A stretch of 64,000 bases of DNA. It comes from Bradyrhizobium sp. CCBAU 53340. GTDB taxonomy: Bacteria; Pseudomonadota; Alphaproteobacteria; Rhizobiales; Xanthobacteraceae. The stretch is taken from positions 620,001 through 684,000 of the forward strand of contig NZ_CP030055.1 of the NCBI RefSeq assembly GCF_015291645.1. Reading direction: 5' to 3'. The position numbers and the translations under genes are program-made. Shown here one piece after another: positions 33,824 to 45,516 of the stretch (the first letter of the stretch is position 1; each line of letters starts with the position of its first letter). The notes under the pieces were generated by a model, which saw nothing but the letters and a program-made list of their open reading frames with translations, did not search any database and had not been told where the DNA came from.

Positions 33824-33963
33824 GCGTGATTGTCGTTCGGTGAATATTGTCCGTAACCGTCTGTTAACCTCGTTATGGCCCCCGTTTCTACGGTCTCCAT
33901 AAGTCATATTTAATCGACGGTTCCTAGGGTGGGAACTCCTAAAAACCCTTCCAGGACCAAGCT

Positions 33964-35313
33964 ATGCGCGCTGCGCTTCGCACTCTCACTCGCCGGTTCG
34001 TCCGCGACAACAGCGGCAACATCGCGGTGATCTTTGCAATTGCCTGCGTCCCGCTGATCACCGTGATCGGCTGTGCCATCGACTATTCCCGCGCCACCCA
34101 GACGCGGTCCAAGCTGCAGGCCGCGGCCGATGCAGCCAGCGTCGGCTCGATCGCCAAGGCCTCGGCGGCCTTCGCGGCGGCGGGCTCGATGACGTCGGAC
34201 GGCCCGATTCCCGCCGGGGCGACCGATGCTCAGAACATCTTCGATGCCAACCGCGCCAATTTGACCGGCTACACGCTCAACAGCGTCACGCCGACCGTGG
34301 TCAAGAGCGGCTCGACCGTCACCTCGACCGTGACGTACAGCGCCAACATCAACACGATGTTCCTTGGCCTGATCGGCAAGAGCGGGCTGACCGTGACCGG
34401 CACGTCGACCTCGACGGTCAACATGCCCCTCTATGTCGATTTCTATCTGCTGCTGGACAATTCACCGTCGATGGGGGTGGCGGCGACACCGACGGACGTC
34501 ACCAAGATGGTCAACAATACGTCGGACAAATGCGCCTTCGCCTGCCACGATCTCTCGACTTCGAACAATTACTACAATCTCGCCAAGACGCTCGGGGTGA
34601 CGACGCGGATCGACGTGCTGCGCCAGGCGACCCAGAACCTGATGGACACGGCGGCTGCGACCGAAACCTATTCGAATCAATTCCGCATGGCGATCTACGA
34701 TTTCGGTGCGTCGTCGGCGACCATCGGCCTGCGAGCATTGTTCTCGCTGTCCTCTAGCCTGTCGAGCGCCAAGTCTGCGGCTGGCGCAATCGACTTGATG
34801 GGCGTCTACGGCAACAACGATGCCTACACCGCCGACAAGGATACCCAGTTCAGCAATGTATTCCCGGCGATCAACACGGCGATCTCGTCGCCGGGCGCGG
34901 GCACGTCGGCGGCGCCGATGAAGTATCTGTTCTTCGTATCCGACGGCGTTGCCGACGAAAGCAACACCGCCTGCCTCAAGACGATGTACAACTCAACATT
35001 CGGCAACATCTCGCCACGTTGCCAGTCGCCGCTCAATCCCGCACTCTGCAAGACGTTGAAGGACCGCGGCGTCAAGGTCGCGGTGCTCTACACCACTTAT
35101 CTGCAGCTGCCGACCAACACCTGGTACATGGCCTGGATCGACCCGTTCAACAAGGGGCCGTACGGGCCCTCGCCGAACAGCGAGATCGCGCAGAACATGC
35201 AGGCTTGCGCCTCGCCCGGGCTCTATTTCGAGGTCAGTCCCACCCAGGGCATCTCGGACGCGATGAACGCGCTGTTCAAGAAGGCCGTCGCCGACGCGCG
35301 GATTGCCAGCTGA
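33964..35313 (+). CDS. TadE/TadG-like pilus protein with vWA domain
   Basis: A 449-residue protein. A TadG-type N-terminus (RRFVRDNSGNIAVIFAIACV, TM about 19-40) is followed by QTRSKLQAAADAASV, the Flp/TadE motif. From about 157 there is a von Willebrand A domain with MIDAS DNSPS at 165-169. Such proteins are secreted by the Tad/Flp machinery and assemble or tip the pilus. Cys pairs in KCAFAC and QSPLNPALC could form disulfides. No other tad genes are in the window, so it is an orphan copy. Its promoter region has an AT-rich tract around 33901-33915. Confidence 0.87.
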   Translation: MRAALRTLTRRFVRDNSGNIAVIFAIACVPLITVIGCAIDYSRATQTRSKLQAAADAASVGSIAKASAAFAAAGSMTSDGPIPAGATDAQNIFDANRANLTGYTLNSVTPTVVKSGSTVTSTVTYSANINTMFLGLIGKSGLTVTGTSTSTVNMPLYVDFYLLLDNSPSMGVAATPTDVTKMVNNTSDKCAFACHDLSTSNNYYNLAKTLGVTTRIDVLRQATQNLMDTAAATETYSNQFRMAIYDFGASSATIGLRALFSLSSSLSSAKSAAGAIDLMGVYGNNDAYTADKDTQFSNVFPAINTAISSPGAGTSAAPMKYLFFVSDGVADESNTACLKTMYNSTFGNISPRCQSPLNPALCKTLKDRGVKVAVLYTTYLQLPTNTWYMAWIDPFNKGPYGPSPNSEIAQNMQACASPGLYFEVSPTQGISDAMNALFKKAVADARIAS

Positions 35314-35332
35314 GACCCGACGCGCGTCGTGC

Positions 35333-35359
35333 CGGGGGCGAAGCGGCGTATCGCCCCCG
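35333..35359. terminator. Bidirectional terminator between TadG-like gene and argJ
   Basis: Perfect 9-bp arms CGGGGGCGA (35333-35341) and TCGCCCCCG (35351-35359) with a 9-base loop, between convergent stops. No T-tract follows, so efficiency is uncertain. Confidence 0.55.
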
Positions 35360-35373
35360 AATGACGGCCTGAA

Positions 35374-36615
35374 CTACGACCTGTAATCCCCGTTGATCGC
35401 GACATACTCCTTGGTGAGGTCGCAGGTCAGCACGCGGTCGCGGCCCTTGCCGAGGCCGAGCGAGACCTTGATCGCGATCTCCGGGGCCTTCATCGCCTCC
35501 GACACCTGCGCTTCGTCATAGGATGGATCGCGCGCGCCGCTCTTGGCGACGCGGATGCCGTTGAAGGAGATCGACAGCTTGTCGCGATCGGCCGGTTCGC
35601 CGGCCTTGCCGACCGCCATCACCACGCGGCCCCAATTGGCGTCCTCGCCGGCGATCGCGGTCTTCACCAGCGGCGAGTTGGCGATCGACATCGCGATCTT
35701 GCGCGCCGAGGCCTTGGTCTTGGCACCCTCGACGGTGATCTCGACCAGCTTGCGCGCGCCTTCGCCGTCGCGGGCGACCTGCTCGGAGAGATTGGCGAGG
35801 ATCTGGTTGAACGCCTTGACGAAGGCCTTCAGGCGCGGATCGCTGGCGCGGCTGATCTTCGGTGCACCGTGTTCGGCGGCAGCGCCCGTCGCGAACGCCA
35901 GCAGCGTGTCCGAGGTCGAGGTGTCGCCGTCGATCGTGACCGCATTGAAGGTATCCTCGACACCGGCCTTGAGCAGGGCCTGCAGCGCAGCCGGCGCGAT
36001 CGGGGCGTCGGTGAAGATGAAGGACAGCATCGTCGCCATATCGGGGGCGATCATGCCGGCACCTTTGGCCATGCCGTTGATGGTGACCTTGGCCTTGCCC
36101 AGCTTCACGGTCGCGGTCGCAACCTTGGGGAAGGTGTCGGTGGTCATGATCGCTTTCGCTGCGGCGAGGTAATCGCCGGCTTCCGCTGATGCGGCGAGAC
36201 GGCCGAGCACGCCGTCGAACTTGGTCGCATCCAGCGGCTCGCCGATCACGCCGGTCGAGGCCAGGAAGATCTCGCTCTCGCTGCAGCCGACCGCCTTGGC
36301 CGCGATCTTCGCGGTTAGCGCGGTGGAGGCGCGGCCGGTCTTGCCGGTGAAGGCATTGGCATTGCCGGAATTGACCACCAGCGCGCGCGCCTTGCCGCCC
36401 TTCAGCTTGGCGCGGCACCATTCCACCGGGGCGGACGGGCACTTCGACTTGGTGAAGACGCCGGCGACCGCAGTGCCCTTGTCCATGATCGCCAGCAGCA
36501 CGTCGGTGCGGTTCTTGTAGCGGATGCCGGCCTCGGCCGTCGCAAGACGGACGCCCGCGATCACGGGCATATCAGGAACATTCTTCGGGGCGAGCGGGGA
36601 GACTGATGAGGACAT
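35374..36615 (-). CDS. argJ: Bifunctional glutamate N-acetyltransferase / amino-acid acetyltransferase ArgJ
   Basis: A 413-residue Ntn-type protein. [14 protein letters not shown] contains the self-cleavage site A194/T195; T195 becomes the nucleophile of the beta chain. It transfers acetyl from N-acetylornithine to glutamate, the recycling step of arginine synthesis. [16 protein letters not shown] and the C-terminal [15 protein letters not shown] are conserved. It lies downstream of the parvulin gene on the same strand. Confidence 0.97.
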   Translation of the reverse strand: MSSSVSPLAPKNVPDMPVIAGVRLATAEAGIRYKNRTDVLLAIMDKGTAVAGVFTKSKCPSAPVEWCRAKLKGGKARALVVNSGNANAFTGKTGRASTALTAKIAAKAVGCSESEIFLASTGVIGEPLDATKFDGVLGRLAASAEAGDYLAAAKAIMTTDTFPKVATATVKLGKAKVTINGMAKGAGMIAPDMATMLSFIFTDAPIAPAALQALLKAGVEDTFNAVTIDGDTSTSDTLLAFATGAAAEHGAPKISRASDPRLKAFVKAFNQILANLSEQVARDGEGARKLVEITVEGAKTKASARKIAMSIANSPLVKTAIAGEDANWGRVVMAVGKAGEPADRDKLSISFNGIRVAKSGARDPSYDEAQVSEAMKAPEIAIKVSLGLGKGRDRVLTCDLTKEYVAINGDYRS

Positions 36616-36649
36616 CGCGGGGGCGCCTTGGTGAGGTCTGGATATGCAG

Positions 36650-36680
36650 ATGCCCGGCCCCTCTTTGCGGGGCCGGGCAT
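36650..36680 (-). terminator. Hairpin after the parvulin gene
   Basis: A 12-bp GC-rich stem (ATGCCCGGCCCC and its complement) with a 7-base loop sits between the parvulin stop and argJ start. No U-run is seen on the minus strand. It probably ends or attenuates the parvulin transcript before argJ. Confidence 0.5.
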
Positions 36681-36727
36681 CAGGTAGGCTTAAATACTCT
36701 TCGCGTCACCGAAGTGACAGCGAATTC

Positions 36728-37678
36728 TTACTTCTTGGCGGGAGGCGCCATTTTGCTGTCGGCGGGCTTCGCATCGGCAGGCTTCGCATCGGCAGGCTTG
36801 GCCGCGTCAGCCGGCTTGGCGTCCTTGGACGCGTCCGCCTGGTCCATGCGCTCGACCTTCGCGTCGGCGCGGAGCTTGGCGACGTAGTCGGCCTGGGCCT
36901 TGCGGGTGACGTACTGCTCGATCTGGGCCTTGACCTGCTCGAAGTCGGGCGCCTTGCGGTTGCGCTTTTCCTCGACCTTGATGACATGCCAGCCGAACTG
37001 GGACTTCACGGGGTCGGAGATCTTGCCCGGCTCCAGCGCGAATGCGACGGCCGAGAATTCCGGCACCATCTGTTCCTTGGTGAAGAAGCCAAGGTCGCCG
37101 CCGTCGGCGGAGCCCGGATCCTTGGACTTCTTCTTGGCGAGTTCGGCGAAATCGGCGCCCTTGTCGAGCTCGGCCTTCACCGCCTTGGCCTCGTCCTCGG
37201 TCTCGACCAGGATGTGACGGGCCCGCACTTCCTGCTCGCCGGAGATCTGCTTGGCGGCCTCTTCATAGACCTTCTTCATGGCATCCGGGGTCGTGGCGGC
37301 CTTGCCCTCGTTGGCGAGCAGGCTGTCCATCAGCAGGCGGTTGCGGGCGAACGCCATCCGCTTCTTGAACTCGTCGCCATCGGCGACCTTCTTGTCCTCG
37401 GCGGCCTTGGCCACGATCTTCATGTCGATCAGGAACGACAGGACGTTCTCGTCCTTGGTCGCCGGATCCATCTGGGCAAGGCTTGGTCCGAGCTCTTCCT
37501 CGGCCATGGTGACGTCGCTCTTCTTGATTTCAGCGCCATTGACCTTGGCCAGAACGGGATCGTCGGCCGCCCGGAGCGGGCCCGCGAAGGCCAGGGTCAG
37601 CGCCAGGGCGAGGCTGCCAGCCAGGGCGGACGCATGGCGGAAACGCAGGCCGGTGGTTACCGGGAACGAGGTGGTCAT
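36728..37678 (-). CDS. Exported peptidyl-prolyl isomerase, parvulin type
   Basis: A 316-residue protein with a Sec signal peptide (about 1-37, SLALALTLAFAGPLRA). A SurA/PpiD-like N-terminal helical domain is followed by the parvulin domain at about 146-235 (RARHILVETEDEA, DGGDLGFFTKEQMVPEF, FGWHVIKVEEK). The tail is a KPADA/AKPAD repeat of about 6 units, encoded by imperfect 15-base repeats at about 36766-36825. It folds proteins in the periplasm. ATG 37678 has AAGGA upstream. Divergent from secA, both being export functions. Confidence 0.9.
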   Translation of the reverse strand: MTTSFPVTTGLRFRHASALAGSLALALTLAFAGPLRAADDPVLAKVNGAEIKKSDVTMAEEELGPSLAQMDPATKDENVLSFLIDMKIVAKAAEDKKVADGDEFKKRMAFARNRLLMDSLLANEGKAATTPDAMKKVYEEAAKQISGEQEVRARHILVETEDEAKAVKAELDKGADFAELAKKKSKDPGSADGGDLGFFTKEQMVPEFSAVAFALEPGKISDPVKSQFGWHVIKVEEKRNRKAPDFEQVKAQIEQYVTRKAQADYVAKLRADAKVERMDQADASKDAKPADAAKPADAKPADAKPADSKMAPPAKK

Positions 37679-38033
37679 GGAAAATCCTTTTGTTGAAGCA
37701 GGGGGCTGCTCGAGCGGGGCGGACACTCGCCCAATTCAGGGGGGCTTGGCAACGCGAAAAGTCTGTCAAAATGATGAATTAGCCGCAATGCGCCCGCCGT
37801 TGACAAGGCCCTGACCGGGCCATATCTCTGCGCGGTCGCGACCATGGCGATGGCGTTTATTTTGCTGCGTTTTTGGCCGTTGAACCCAAACTAGCCCAAT
37901 TCCCACCCATATGGCGGATGACCCCCCGATAGTCCGGGCTCTGGCGCCATAAGGCGTCACGGTGAGTTGATTGGCCGGAGGGTGACAACTTCTTGGCTGC
38001 AACGCGGTTAAATCGCGAACACAGGAACTAGGC
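37679..38033. promoter_or_regulatory. Divergent parvulin-secA intergenic region (355 bases)
   Basis: No gene is seen. A sigma70-type promoter candidate for secA lies on the plus strand: TTGACA at 37800-37805, 17 bases, then TATCTC at 37823-37828, about 205 bases before the start. The region overlaps a GGCCC-TGACC-GGGCC hairpin. An AGGA ribosome-binding site precedes secA. The long leader leaves room for regulation of secA translation. Confidence 0.5.
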
Positions 38034-40874
<2,841 letters not shown>

Positions 40875-40891
40875 GGCTTGGATGAGTTTTT

Positions 40892-40912
40892 GAGGCGCGA
40901 CGTTGGCGCCTC
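40892..40912 (+). terminator. Candidate secA terminator
   Basis: GAGGCGC and GCGCCTC form a 7-bp stem with a 7-base loop, 18 bases after the secA stop. It is preceded by a T-run (GTTTTT) but not followed by one, so the T-run could instead serve the minus strand. Confidence 0.45.
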
Positions 40913-40920
40913 ATTCTCCC

Positions 40921-41065
40921 CTGTCGTCCCGGCGAACGCCGGGACCCATACCGCGTGGTCTATCGATGGCGCGCAGTCGTCGTATCGCGTGAGACACCGC
41001 AACTACTAATCTTCGAAACAATCACACCCTGTGGTTATGGGTCCCGGCGTTCGCCGGGACGACAG
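40921..41065. repeat. Composite palindromic repeat, family A, copy 3 (perfect 30-bp ends)
   Basis: Bases 40921-40950 and 41036-41065 are exact reverse complements, each containing GTCCCGGCG and CGCCGGGAC separated by AA or TT. The 85-base spacer begins CCGCGTGGTCTATCG and ends CACCCTGTGG. The end sequence matches the arms around the GIY-YIG gene apart from two symmetric base pairs in the hairpin. It contains no gene. Confidence 0.9.
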
Positions 41066-41102
41066 TCTTTGTTGAGCTGCATCGCGAGCCTTGCGATACG
41101 CG

Positions 41103-41537
41103 TCAATTCGAGCTGTCGATCAAGCTCTCCAGCAGCCGCTTCAGTTCGCTTGTCGACTTGTCGCCGTAGCTCTCCAGGATGTGCTCTTCCTGGTCCACCG
41201 CGAGCGAGTTGAGCTTCTTGCACAACACCTTGCCGCGGTCGGAGATGAACATCAGAACCTTGCGGCGGTCGTTGGGGTCCTGCACGCGATAGACCAGCGT
41301 GTCGGAGACCATGCGGTCGATCATCTTGGTCAGCGTCGGATGGTTGAGCAGCACGGCTTCCGCAAGCTCGCCCATCGAATGGCCGTCGCCGTCCGACAGC
41401 ACTTTCAGGATGCGCCATTGCTCGACGGGAACTCCTTCCTTGCTCAGCCGCAGTTCCAGCTGCCGGTTGATCTCGCGGTTGGCTTGCGCGAGCAGGTAAG
41501 CGAGGTGTTCGGTGATGGGAGCGTTCGATTTTGCCAC
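41103..41537 (-). CDS. MarR-family regulator of the amidase/ABC cluster
   Basis: About 144 residues from GTG 41537, or 152 from TTG 41561; no ATG is available. Winged HTH: GVPVEQWRILKVLSDGDG, MGELAEAVLLNHPTLTKMIDRM (recognition helix), RVQDPNDRRKVLMFISDRG (wing). The frame is divergent from the AmiC-like gene, across a spacer dense in TTGAA/TTCAA dyads. It is therefore the likely repressor of the amide-uptake unit, probably sensing an amide or acid. Ligand unknown. Confidence 0.87.
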   Translation of the reverse strand: MAKSNAPITEHLAYLLAQANREINRQLELRLSKEGVPVEQWRILKVLSDGDGHSMGELAEAVLLNHPTLTKMIDRMVSDTLVYRVQDPNDRRKVLMFISDRGKVLCKKLNSLAVDQEEHILESYGDKSTSELKRLLESLIDSSN

Positions 41538-41587
41538 GGCTAAGACTTCGTCTTGACCCAAATGAGTGAATGTCTTGCAATCAATGC

Positions 41588-41622
41588 TGCATCTATATGC
41601 ACTTCAATTGTTGAATATTCAA
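41588..41622. promoter_or_regulatory. Candidate MarR operator: overlapping dyads
   Basis: TGCAT-CTAT-ATGCA at 41588-41601, TTCAA-TTG-TTGAA at 41603-41615 and the perfect 12-bp palindrome TTGAATATTCAA at 41611-41622 overlap in the AT-rich spacer between the two divergent genes. A further TTCAA lies at 41627. MarR proteins commonly bind 16-20 bp dyads of this kind, so it is a strong operator candidate. Confidence 0.6.
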
Positions 41623-41716
41623 TATTTTCAAATTAGGATGATTGCCCAACAAAAGGGCGGATGCCGCGGCCGCCTGCTCAATGTGCTTTCAGGTCTGGTG
41701 CCAGACAGGAGTTGGC

Positions 41717-42901
41717 GTGCACGCGACGGTAAACTTCCCGGCTCACGGCGGTCCGGCGTTGCCGCCGTCCCTGCTGTTCAGGAATCTGTCGTCATCGGCG
41801 GCTGACGGTACGTTGTTGCCGAGCGATCACGCGCTCTTCAAGCGGCGTGGCCCGAACAAGCTGCGCATCGGGGGCTTCATCTGCTGCTCCGGCTCGCCCG
41901 GGATCTGGGGGCCCTGCGCCACCAATAGCGCGCAGCTCGCGGTCGCCGAGATCAACAAGCGTGGCGGCATTCTCGGCCGCGAAATCGAGCTATCGATCTA
42001 CGATGCCGGCGGGCCGCTCGACGAGGTGCTGAACCGTGCCGAGCAGGCGATCGCCTTCGACGAGGTCGATCTGATCCTGGGCCTGCACACCAGCGCGGTC
42101 CGCGTCGCCCTGCGGGACATCACCACGCGGCATTGCATCCCCTACATCTACACGCCGGTCTATGAAGGCGGCGAGCGCACGCCGGGCGTGATGGCGATCG
42201 GCGAGACGCCGCGCTGGCAGAGCCGGCCCTCAATCCACTGGCTCGCCGACGTCAAGAAGGCGCAGCGCTGGTACCTGATCGGCAGCGATTATGTCTGGCC
42301 CTGGCAGTCGCACCGGGCCGTGAAGCGCTACATCAAGGAAACCGGCGGCCATGTCGTCGGCGAGGAGTTCGTTCCCTTAGGCGAGGACAATCACGAGCCG
42401 CATCTGGCGCGCATCCGCGCCGCGCGGCCCGACGTGGTGCTGATCTCGCTGATCGGCACCGACAGCAGCACCTTCAATCGCGCCTTCGGCGAATGCGGCC
42501 TGGGAGCCACCACGCTGCGGCTTGCCGGCGCCATGGACGACACCGTGCTGCTCGGCATCGGCGCCGACAACAGCGAGAACATGTTCTGCGCCTCCGGCTA
42601 TTTCACCGGCACCGGCACGCGCGCCAATGACGACTTCCAGAGCCGCTATCGCGCGATGTTCGGACCGAATGCGCCGCCGATCGGCTCGGTCGGGCAGTCC
42701 AGCTACGAGGGCCTGCGCTTTCTCGAAGCAGTCGCCAACAAGGCCGGCACATTGGCGATCGGGCCGATGCTCAAAGCCGGCCGCAACATCGTCTACAGCG
42801 GCGCGCGCGGATCGGTCACCGTTCGCGATGGGCGCGCGCGAATGTCGATGCATCTCGCCGAGGCCGACGGTCTCGACTTCAAGCTGATCAAGCCGATCTG
42901 A
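41717..42901 (+). CDS. Amide/urea-type binding protein without signal peptide (AmiC-like sensor)
   Basis: A 394-residue type I periplasmic-binding-fold protein. It begins at GTG 41717 with AGGAG at 41707-41711; the N-terminus (VHATVNFPAHGGPALPPS) is not a signal peptide. RIGGFICCSGSPGIWGPCATN and the YVWPWQSHRAVKRYIKETGG segment place it with AmiC, UrtA and FmdD. Lack of export suggests a cytoplasmic ligand sensor like Pseudomonas AmiC rather than a transport component. The transport SBP (45517) is a separate Tat-exported protein. No AmiR-type ANTAR partner is visible. Confidence 0.8.
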   Translation: MHATVNFPAHGGPALPPSLLFRNLSSSAADGTLLPSDHALFKRRGPNKLRIGGFICCSGSPGIWGPCATNSAQLAVAEINKRGGILGREIELSIYDAGGPLDEVLNRAEQAIAFDEVDLILGLHTSAVRVALRDITTRHCIPYIYTPVYEGGERTPGVMAIGETPRWQSRPSIHWLADVKKAQRWYLIGSDYVWPWQSHRAVKRYIKETGGHVVGEEFVPLGEDNHEPHLARIRAARPDVVLISLIGTDSSTFNRAFGECGLGATTLRLAGAMDDTVLLGIGADNSENMFCASGYFTGTGTRANDDFQSRYRAMFGPNAPPIGSVGQSSYEGLRFLEAVANKAGTLAIGPMLKAGRNIVYSGARGSVTVRDGRARMSMHLAEADGLDFKLIKPI

Positions 42902-43055
42902 CCCCGCGCGGCAATCCGCCGGGGAGGCTTTTGCAAAATAATACTTGAAAAGGAAAATATTTCCGTTTTGAATGTTTCGGCGAGCTCGCCGGTGCGGTGC
43001 GTCGCGCCGGGGCGGCCACGCCCACGTTCGTTTCAAGAAACTTCAGGAGAGCGCC

Positions 43056-44570
43056 GTGACAGTTGTCCTTCCCACGCCAGCCCAGCTTCGCAGCGTCGCC
43101 GAGCAATGCGGCCTTTCGCTGACCGATGACGACGTCGCCTCGTTCCGCGGCCTGATGCAGGGTTCGATCGAGGCCTACAATCTCGTCGCCGCCATGCCCG
43201 ACGAGGTGCCCGAGGTGAAATACCCGCGCACGCCGGGCTACCGGCCCTCAGCCGAAGAGAACCCCCGCAACGCCTGGTATCGCAAGTCGACGGTGAAGGG
43301 CGCCGCCAGCGGCAAGCTCAAGGGCAAGACGGTTGCGCTCAAGGACAACATCATGCTGGCCGGCGTGCCCATGACCAACGGCTCATCGACGCTGGAAGGC
43401 TATGTGCCCGATTTCGACGCCACCATCGTCACGCGCATGCTGGATGCCGGCGCCGAGATCAAGGGCAAGGTGCATTGCGAGCATTTCTGCCTGTCCGGTG
43501 GCAGCCACACCGGCTCCTACGGGCCGGTGCACAATCCGCACAAGATGGGCTACTCGGCCGGTGGTTCGTCGTCGGGCTCGGGCGTCGTGGTCGCGCTCGG
43601 CGAGGTCGACATGGCGATCGGCGGAGATCAGGGCGGCTCGATCCGCATGCCGTCCTCGTTCTGCGGCATCTATGGCATGAAGCCGACCTGGGGCCTCGTG
43701 CCCTACACTGGCATCATGCCGATCGAGATCTATGTCGATCATACCGGCCCGATGACCGCGACCGTCGCCGACAACGCGCTGCTGCTCGAAGTGCTCGCCG
43801 GCGATGACGGCTACGATCCCCGCATCAAGGCGCCGAAGGTCGAGGAATACACCAAGGCGCTCGGCCAGGGCGTCAAGGGCATGAAGATCGGCATCCTCAA
43901 GGAAGGCTTCGAGCAGCCGGGCGCGGAGGCCGCGGTGAATGAAAGCGTGCGCGAAGCGACGAAACGCTTCAAGGATCTCGGCGCCAGCGTCGAGACGGTG
44001 TCGATCCCGATGCATCTCCTCGGCGGCGCGATCTGGACCCCCATCGGCACCGAAGGTCTGACCCAGACCATGATGTTTGGCGACGGCTACGGGCTCAGCC
44101 GTGGCGATCTCTATTCGACCTCGCTGATGGATTTCCATCGCGGCTGGCGCCGGCAGGCCGACTCGCTGTCCGAGACCACGAAGCTGTTCATGATGCTCGG
44201 CACCTACATCAACAACAATTTCGGCCCACGTTTCTATGGCAAGGCGCTCAACATTTCGCGACGGCTCACCGCGGCCTACGACAAGGCCTTTGCGGATTAT
44301 GACCTGCTGCTGATGCCGACCACGCCGATGAAGGCAACCAAGCTGCCGGAGCCCAATGCCAGCCGCGAAGACTACGTCGCCCGCGCGCTTGAGATGATCT
44401 CCAACACCGCGCCGTTCGACATCACCCATCATCCCGCGATGTCGCTGCCCTGCGGCATGGTCGACGGCCTGCCGGTCGGCCTGATGCTGGTCGGCCGCAT
44501 GTTCGCGGAATCCACCATCTACCGTGCCGCGCACGCCTTCGAGCAGATCGGCGACTGGAAGAAGATGTGA
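43056..44570 (+). CDS. Amidase (amidase signature family)
   Basis: A 504-residue protein with the Ser-cisSer-Lys triad at the canonical spacing: K96 (VALKDNI), S171 (SAGGSSSGS) and S195 (GDQGGSIRMPS). The long N-terminal region and the segment GSSTLEGYVPDFDATIVTRM resemble enantioselective amidases of nitrile-degrading actinobacteria. It releases ammonia from an amide in the cytoplasm. GTG 43056 has AGGAG 6 bases upstream; no ATG lies near the family start. The gene is followed by the ABC transporter. Confidence 0.9.
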   Translation: MTVVLPTPAQLRSVAEQCGLSLTDDDVASFRGLMQGSIEAYNLVAAMPDEVPEVKYPRTPGYRPSAEENPRNAWYRKSTVKGAASGKLKGKTVALKDNIMLAGVPMTNGSSTLEGYVPDFDATIVTRMLDAGAEIKGKVHCEHFCLSGGSHTGSYGPVHNPHKMGYSAGGSSSGSGVVVALGEVDMAIGGDQGGSIRMPSSFCGIYGMKPTWGLVPYTGIMPIEIYVDHTGPMTATVADNALLLEVLAGDDGYDPRIKAPKVEEYTKALGQGVKGMKIGILKEGFEQPGAEAAVNESVREATKRFKDLGASVETVSIPMHLLGGAIWTPIGTEGLTQTMMFGDGYGLSRGDLYSTSLMDFHRGWRRQADSLSETTKLFMMLGTYINNNFGPRFYGKALNISRRLTAAYDKAFADYDLLLMPTTPMKATKLPEPNASREDYVARALEMISNTAPFDITHHPAMSLPCGMVDGLPVGLMLVGRMFAESTIYRAAHAFEQIGDWKKM

Positions 44571-44654
44571 GGGGCGCGCTGGTGCAGGCGGGTTGCAGAG
44601 CGAAGTGGATGCCGGTTCGCGTCAAGAAAACGCGTCAAAATAAGAACCAAACGT

Positions 44655-45512
44655 ATGGCTAACGCATTCGTCGCGGCGTTCGAAATCCTGAGCTTTGGCG
44701 CGATCATCGTCCTAATCGTGCTGGGGCTCGGGATCATTGCCAGCATGATGGGCATCTTCAACTTCGCGCAGGGCGAGTTCGTCCTGCTCGGGGCCTACAT
44801 CACCTATCTCGCTTACGCCAAGGGCCTGCCGATCTGGGCCGGCATGGTCGCCGCGCCCTTCCTGGTCGGCGCCCTCGGCTTCGTGCTGGAGGCGCTGATC
44901 ATCCGCCGCTTCTATGCCGCGCCTGTTGTCGCCATGCTCGGCACCTACGCGCTCGGCCTGATCATCCGCGAATCCGTGCGCGGGCTGATCGGCGGCTTCT
45001 ATCTCACCGTGCCCGAGCCGATCGGCGGTTCGATCGATATCGGCACCATGCACATCTCGGCGTGGCGCTTCACCATCATTGTCATCACGCTCCTGGTGAT
45101 GGCGGGCTGCTATCTCTTGCTGTCGCGCACCAGCTTCGGCCTGCGCATGCGCGCCACGCTGGAGAATCCGTCGCTGGCGCGGGCGTCAGGCATTTCCACG
45201 CCTCTGATGTACGGCGCCACCTTTGCCTTCGGGTCGGCGTTGGCCGGCCTTGCCGGCGCGCTGATCGTGCCGGTGTTCAGCCTCTATGCCGATCTCGGCA
45301 TCCGCTTCCTGATCCAGGGCTTTGTCGCCGTGATGGTCGGCGGTGTCGGCTCCTTCATCGGCCCGGTCGCCGGTGCCGGCGTCATCGGCACGCTCAGCGC
45401 CGCGCTGCCGTGGATCATGGCGCCGGTGGTTGCCGATGTCCTCGTCTTCGTCCTCGCCATTGCCTTCATCAAATTCCGCCCGCAGGGCCTCGTCGCTGGA
45501 AAAGGGGTTTAG
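44655..45512 (+). CDS. ABC transporter permease, LivH/UrtB type
   Basis: A 285-residue inner-membrane protein with about 8 TM helices. FNFAQGEFVLLGAYITYLAY is the LivH signature, and the end VADVLVFVLAIAFIKFRPQGL is the usual C-terminus. With the 46738 permease it forms the heterodimeric channel. It lies 84 bases after the amidase and 4 bases before the Tat-exported binding-protein gene; the order permease-binding protein-permease-ATPase-ATPase is complete here. Confidence 0.93.
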   Translation: MANAFVAAFEILSFGAIIVLIVLGLGIIASMMGIFNFAQGEFVLLGAYITYLAYAKGLPIWAGMVAAPFLVGALGFVLEALIIRRFYAAPVVAMLGTYALGLIIRESVRGLIGGFYLTVPEPIGGSIDIGTMHISAWRFTIIVITLLVMAGCYLLLSRTSFGLRMRATLENPSLARASGISTPLMYGATFAFGSALAGLAGALIVPVFSLYADLGIRFLIQGFVAVMVGGVGSFIGPVAGAGVIGTLSAALPWIMAPVVADVLVFVLAIAFIKFRPQGLVAGKGV

Positions 45513-45516
45513 TCAT

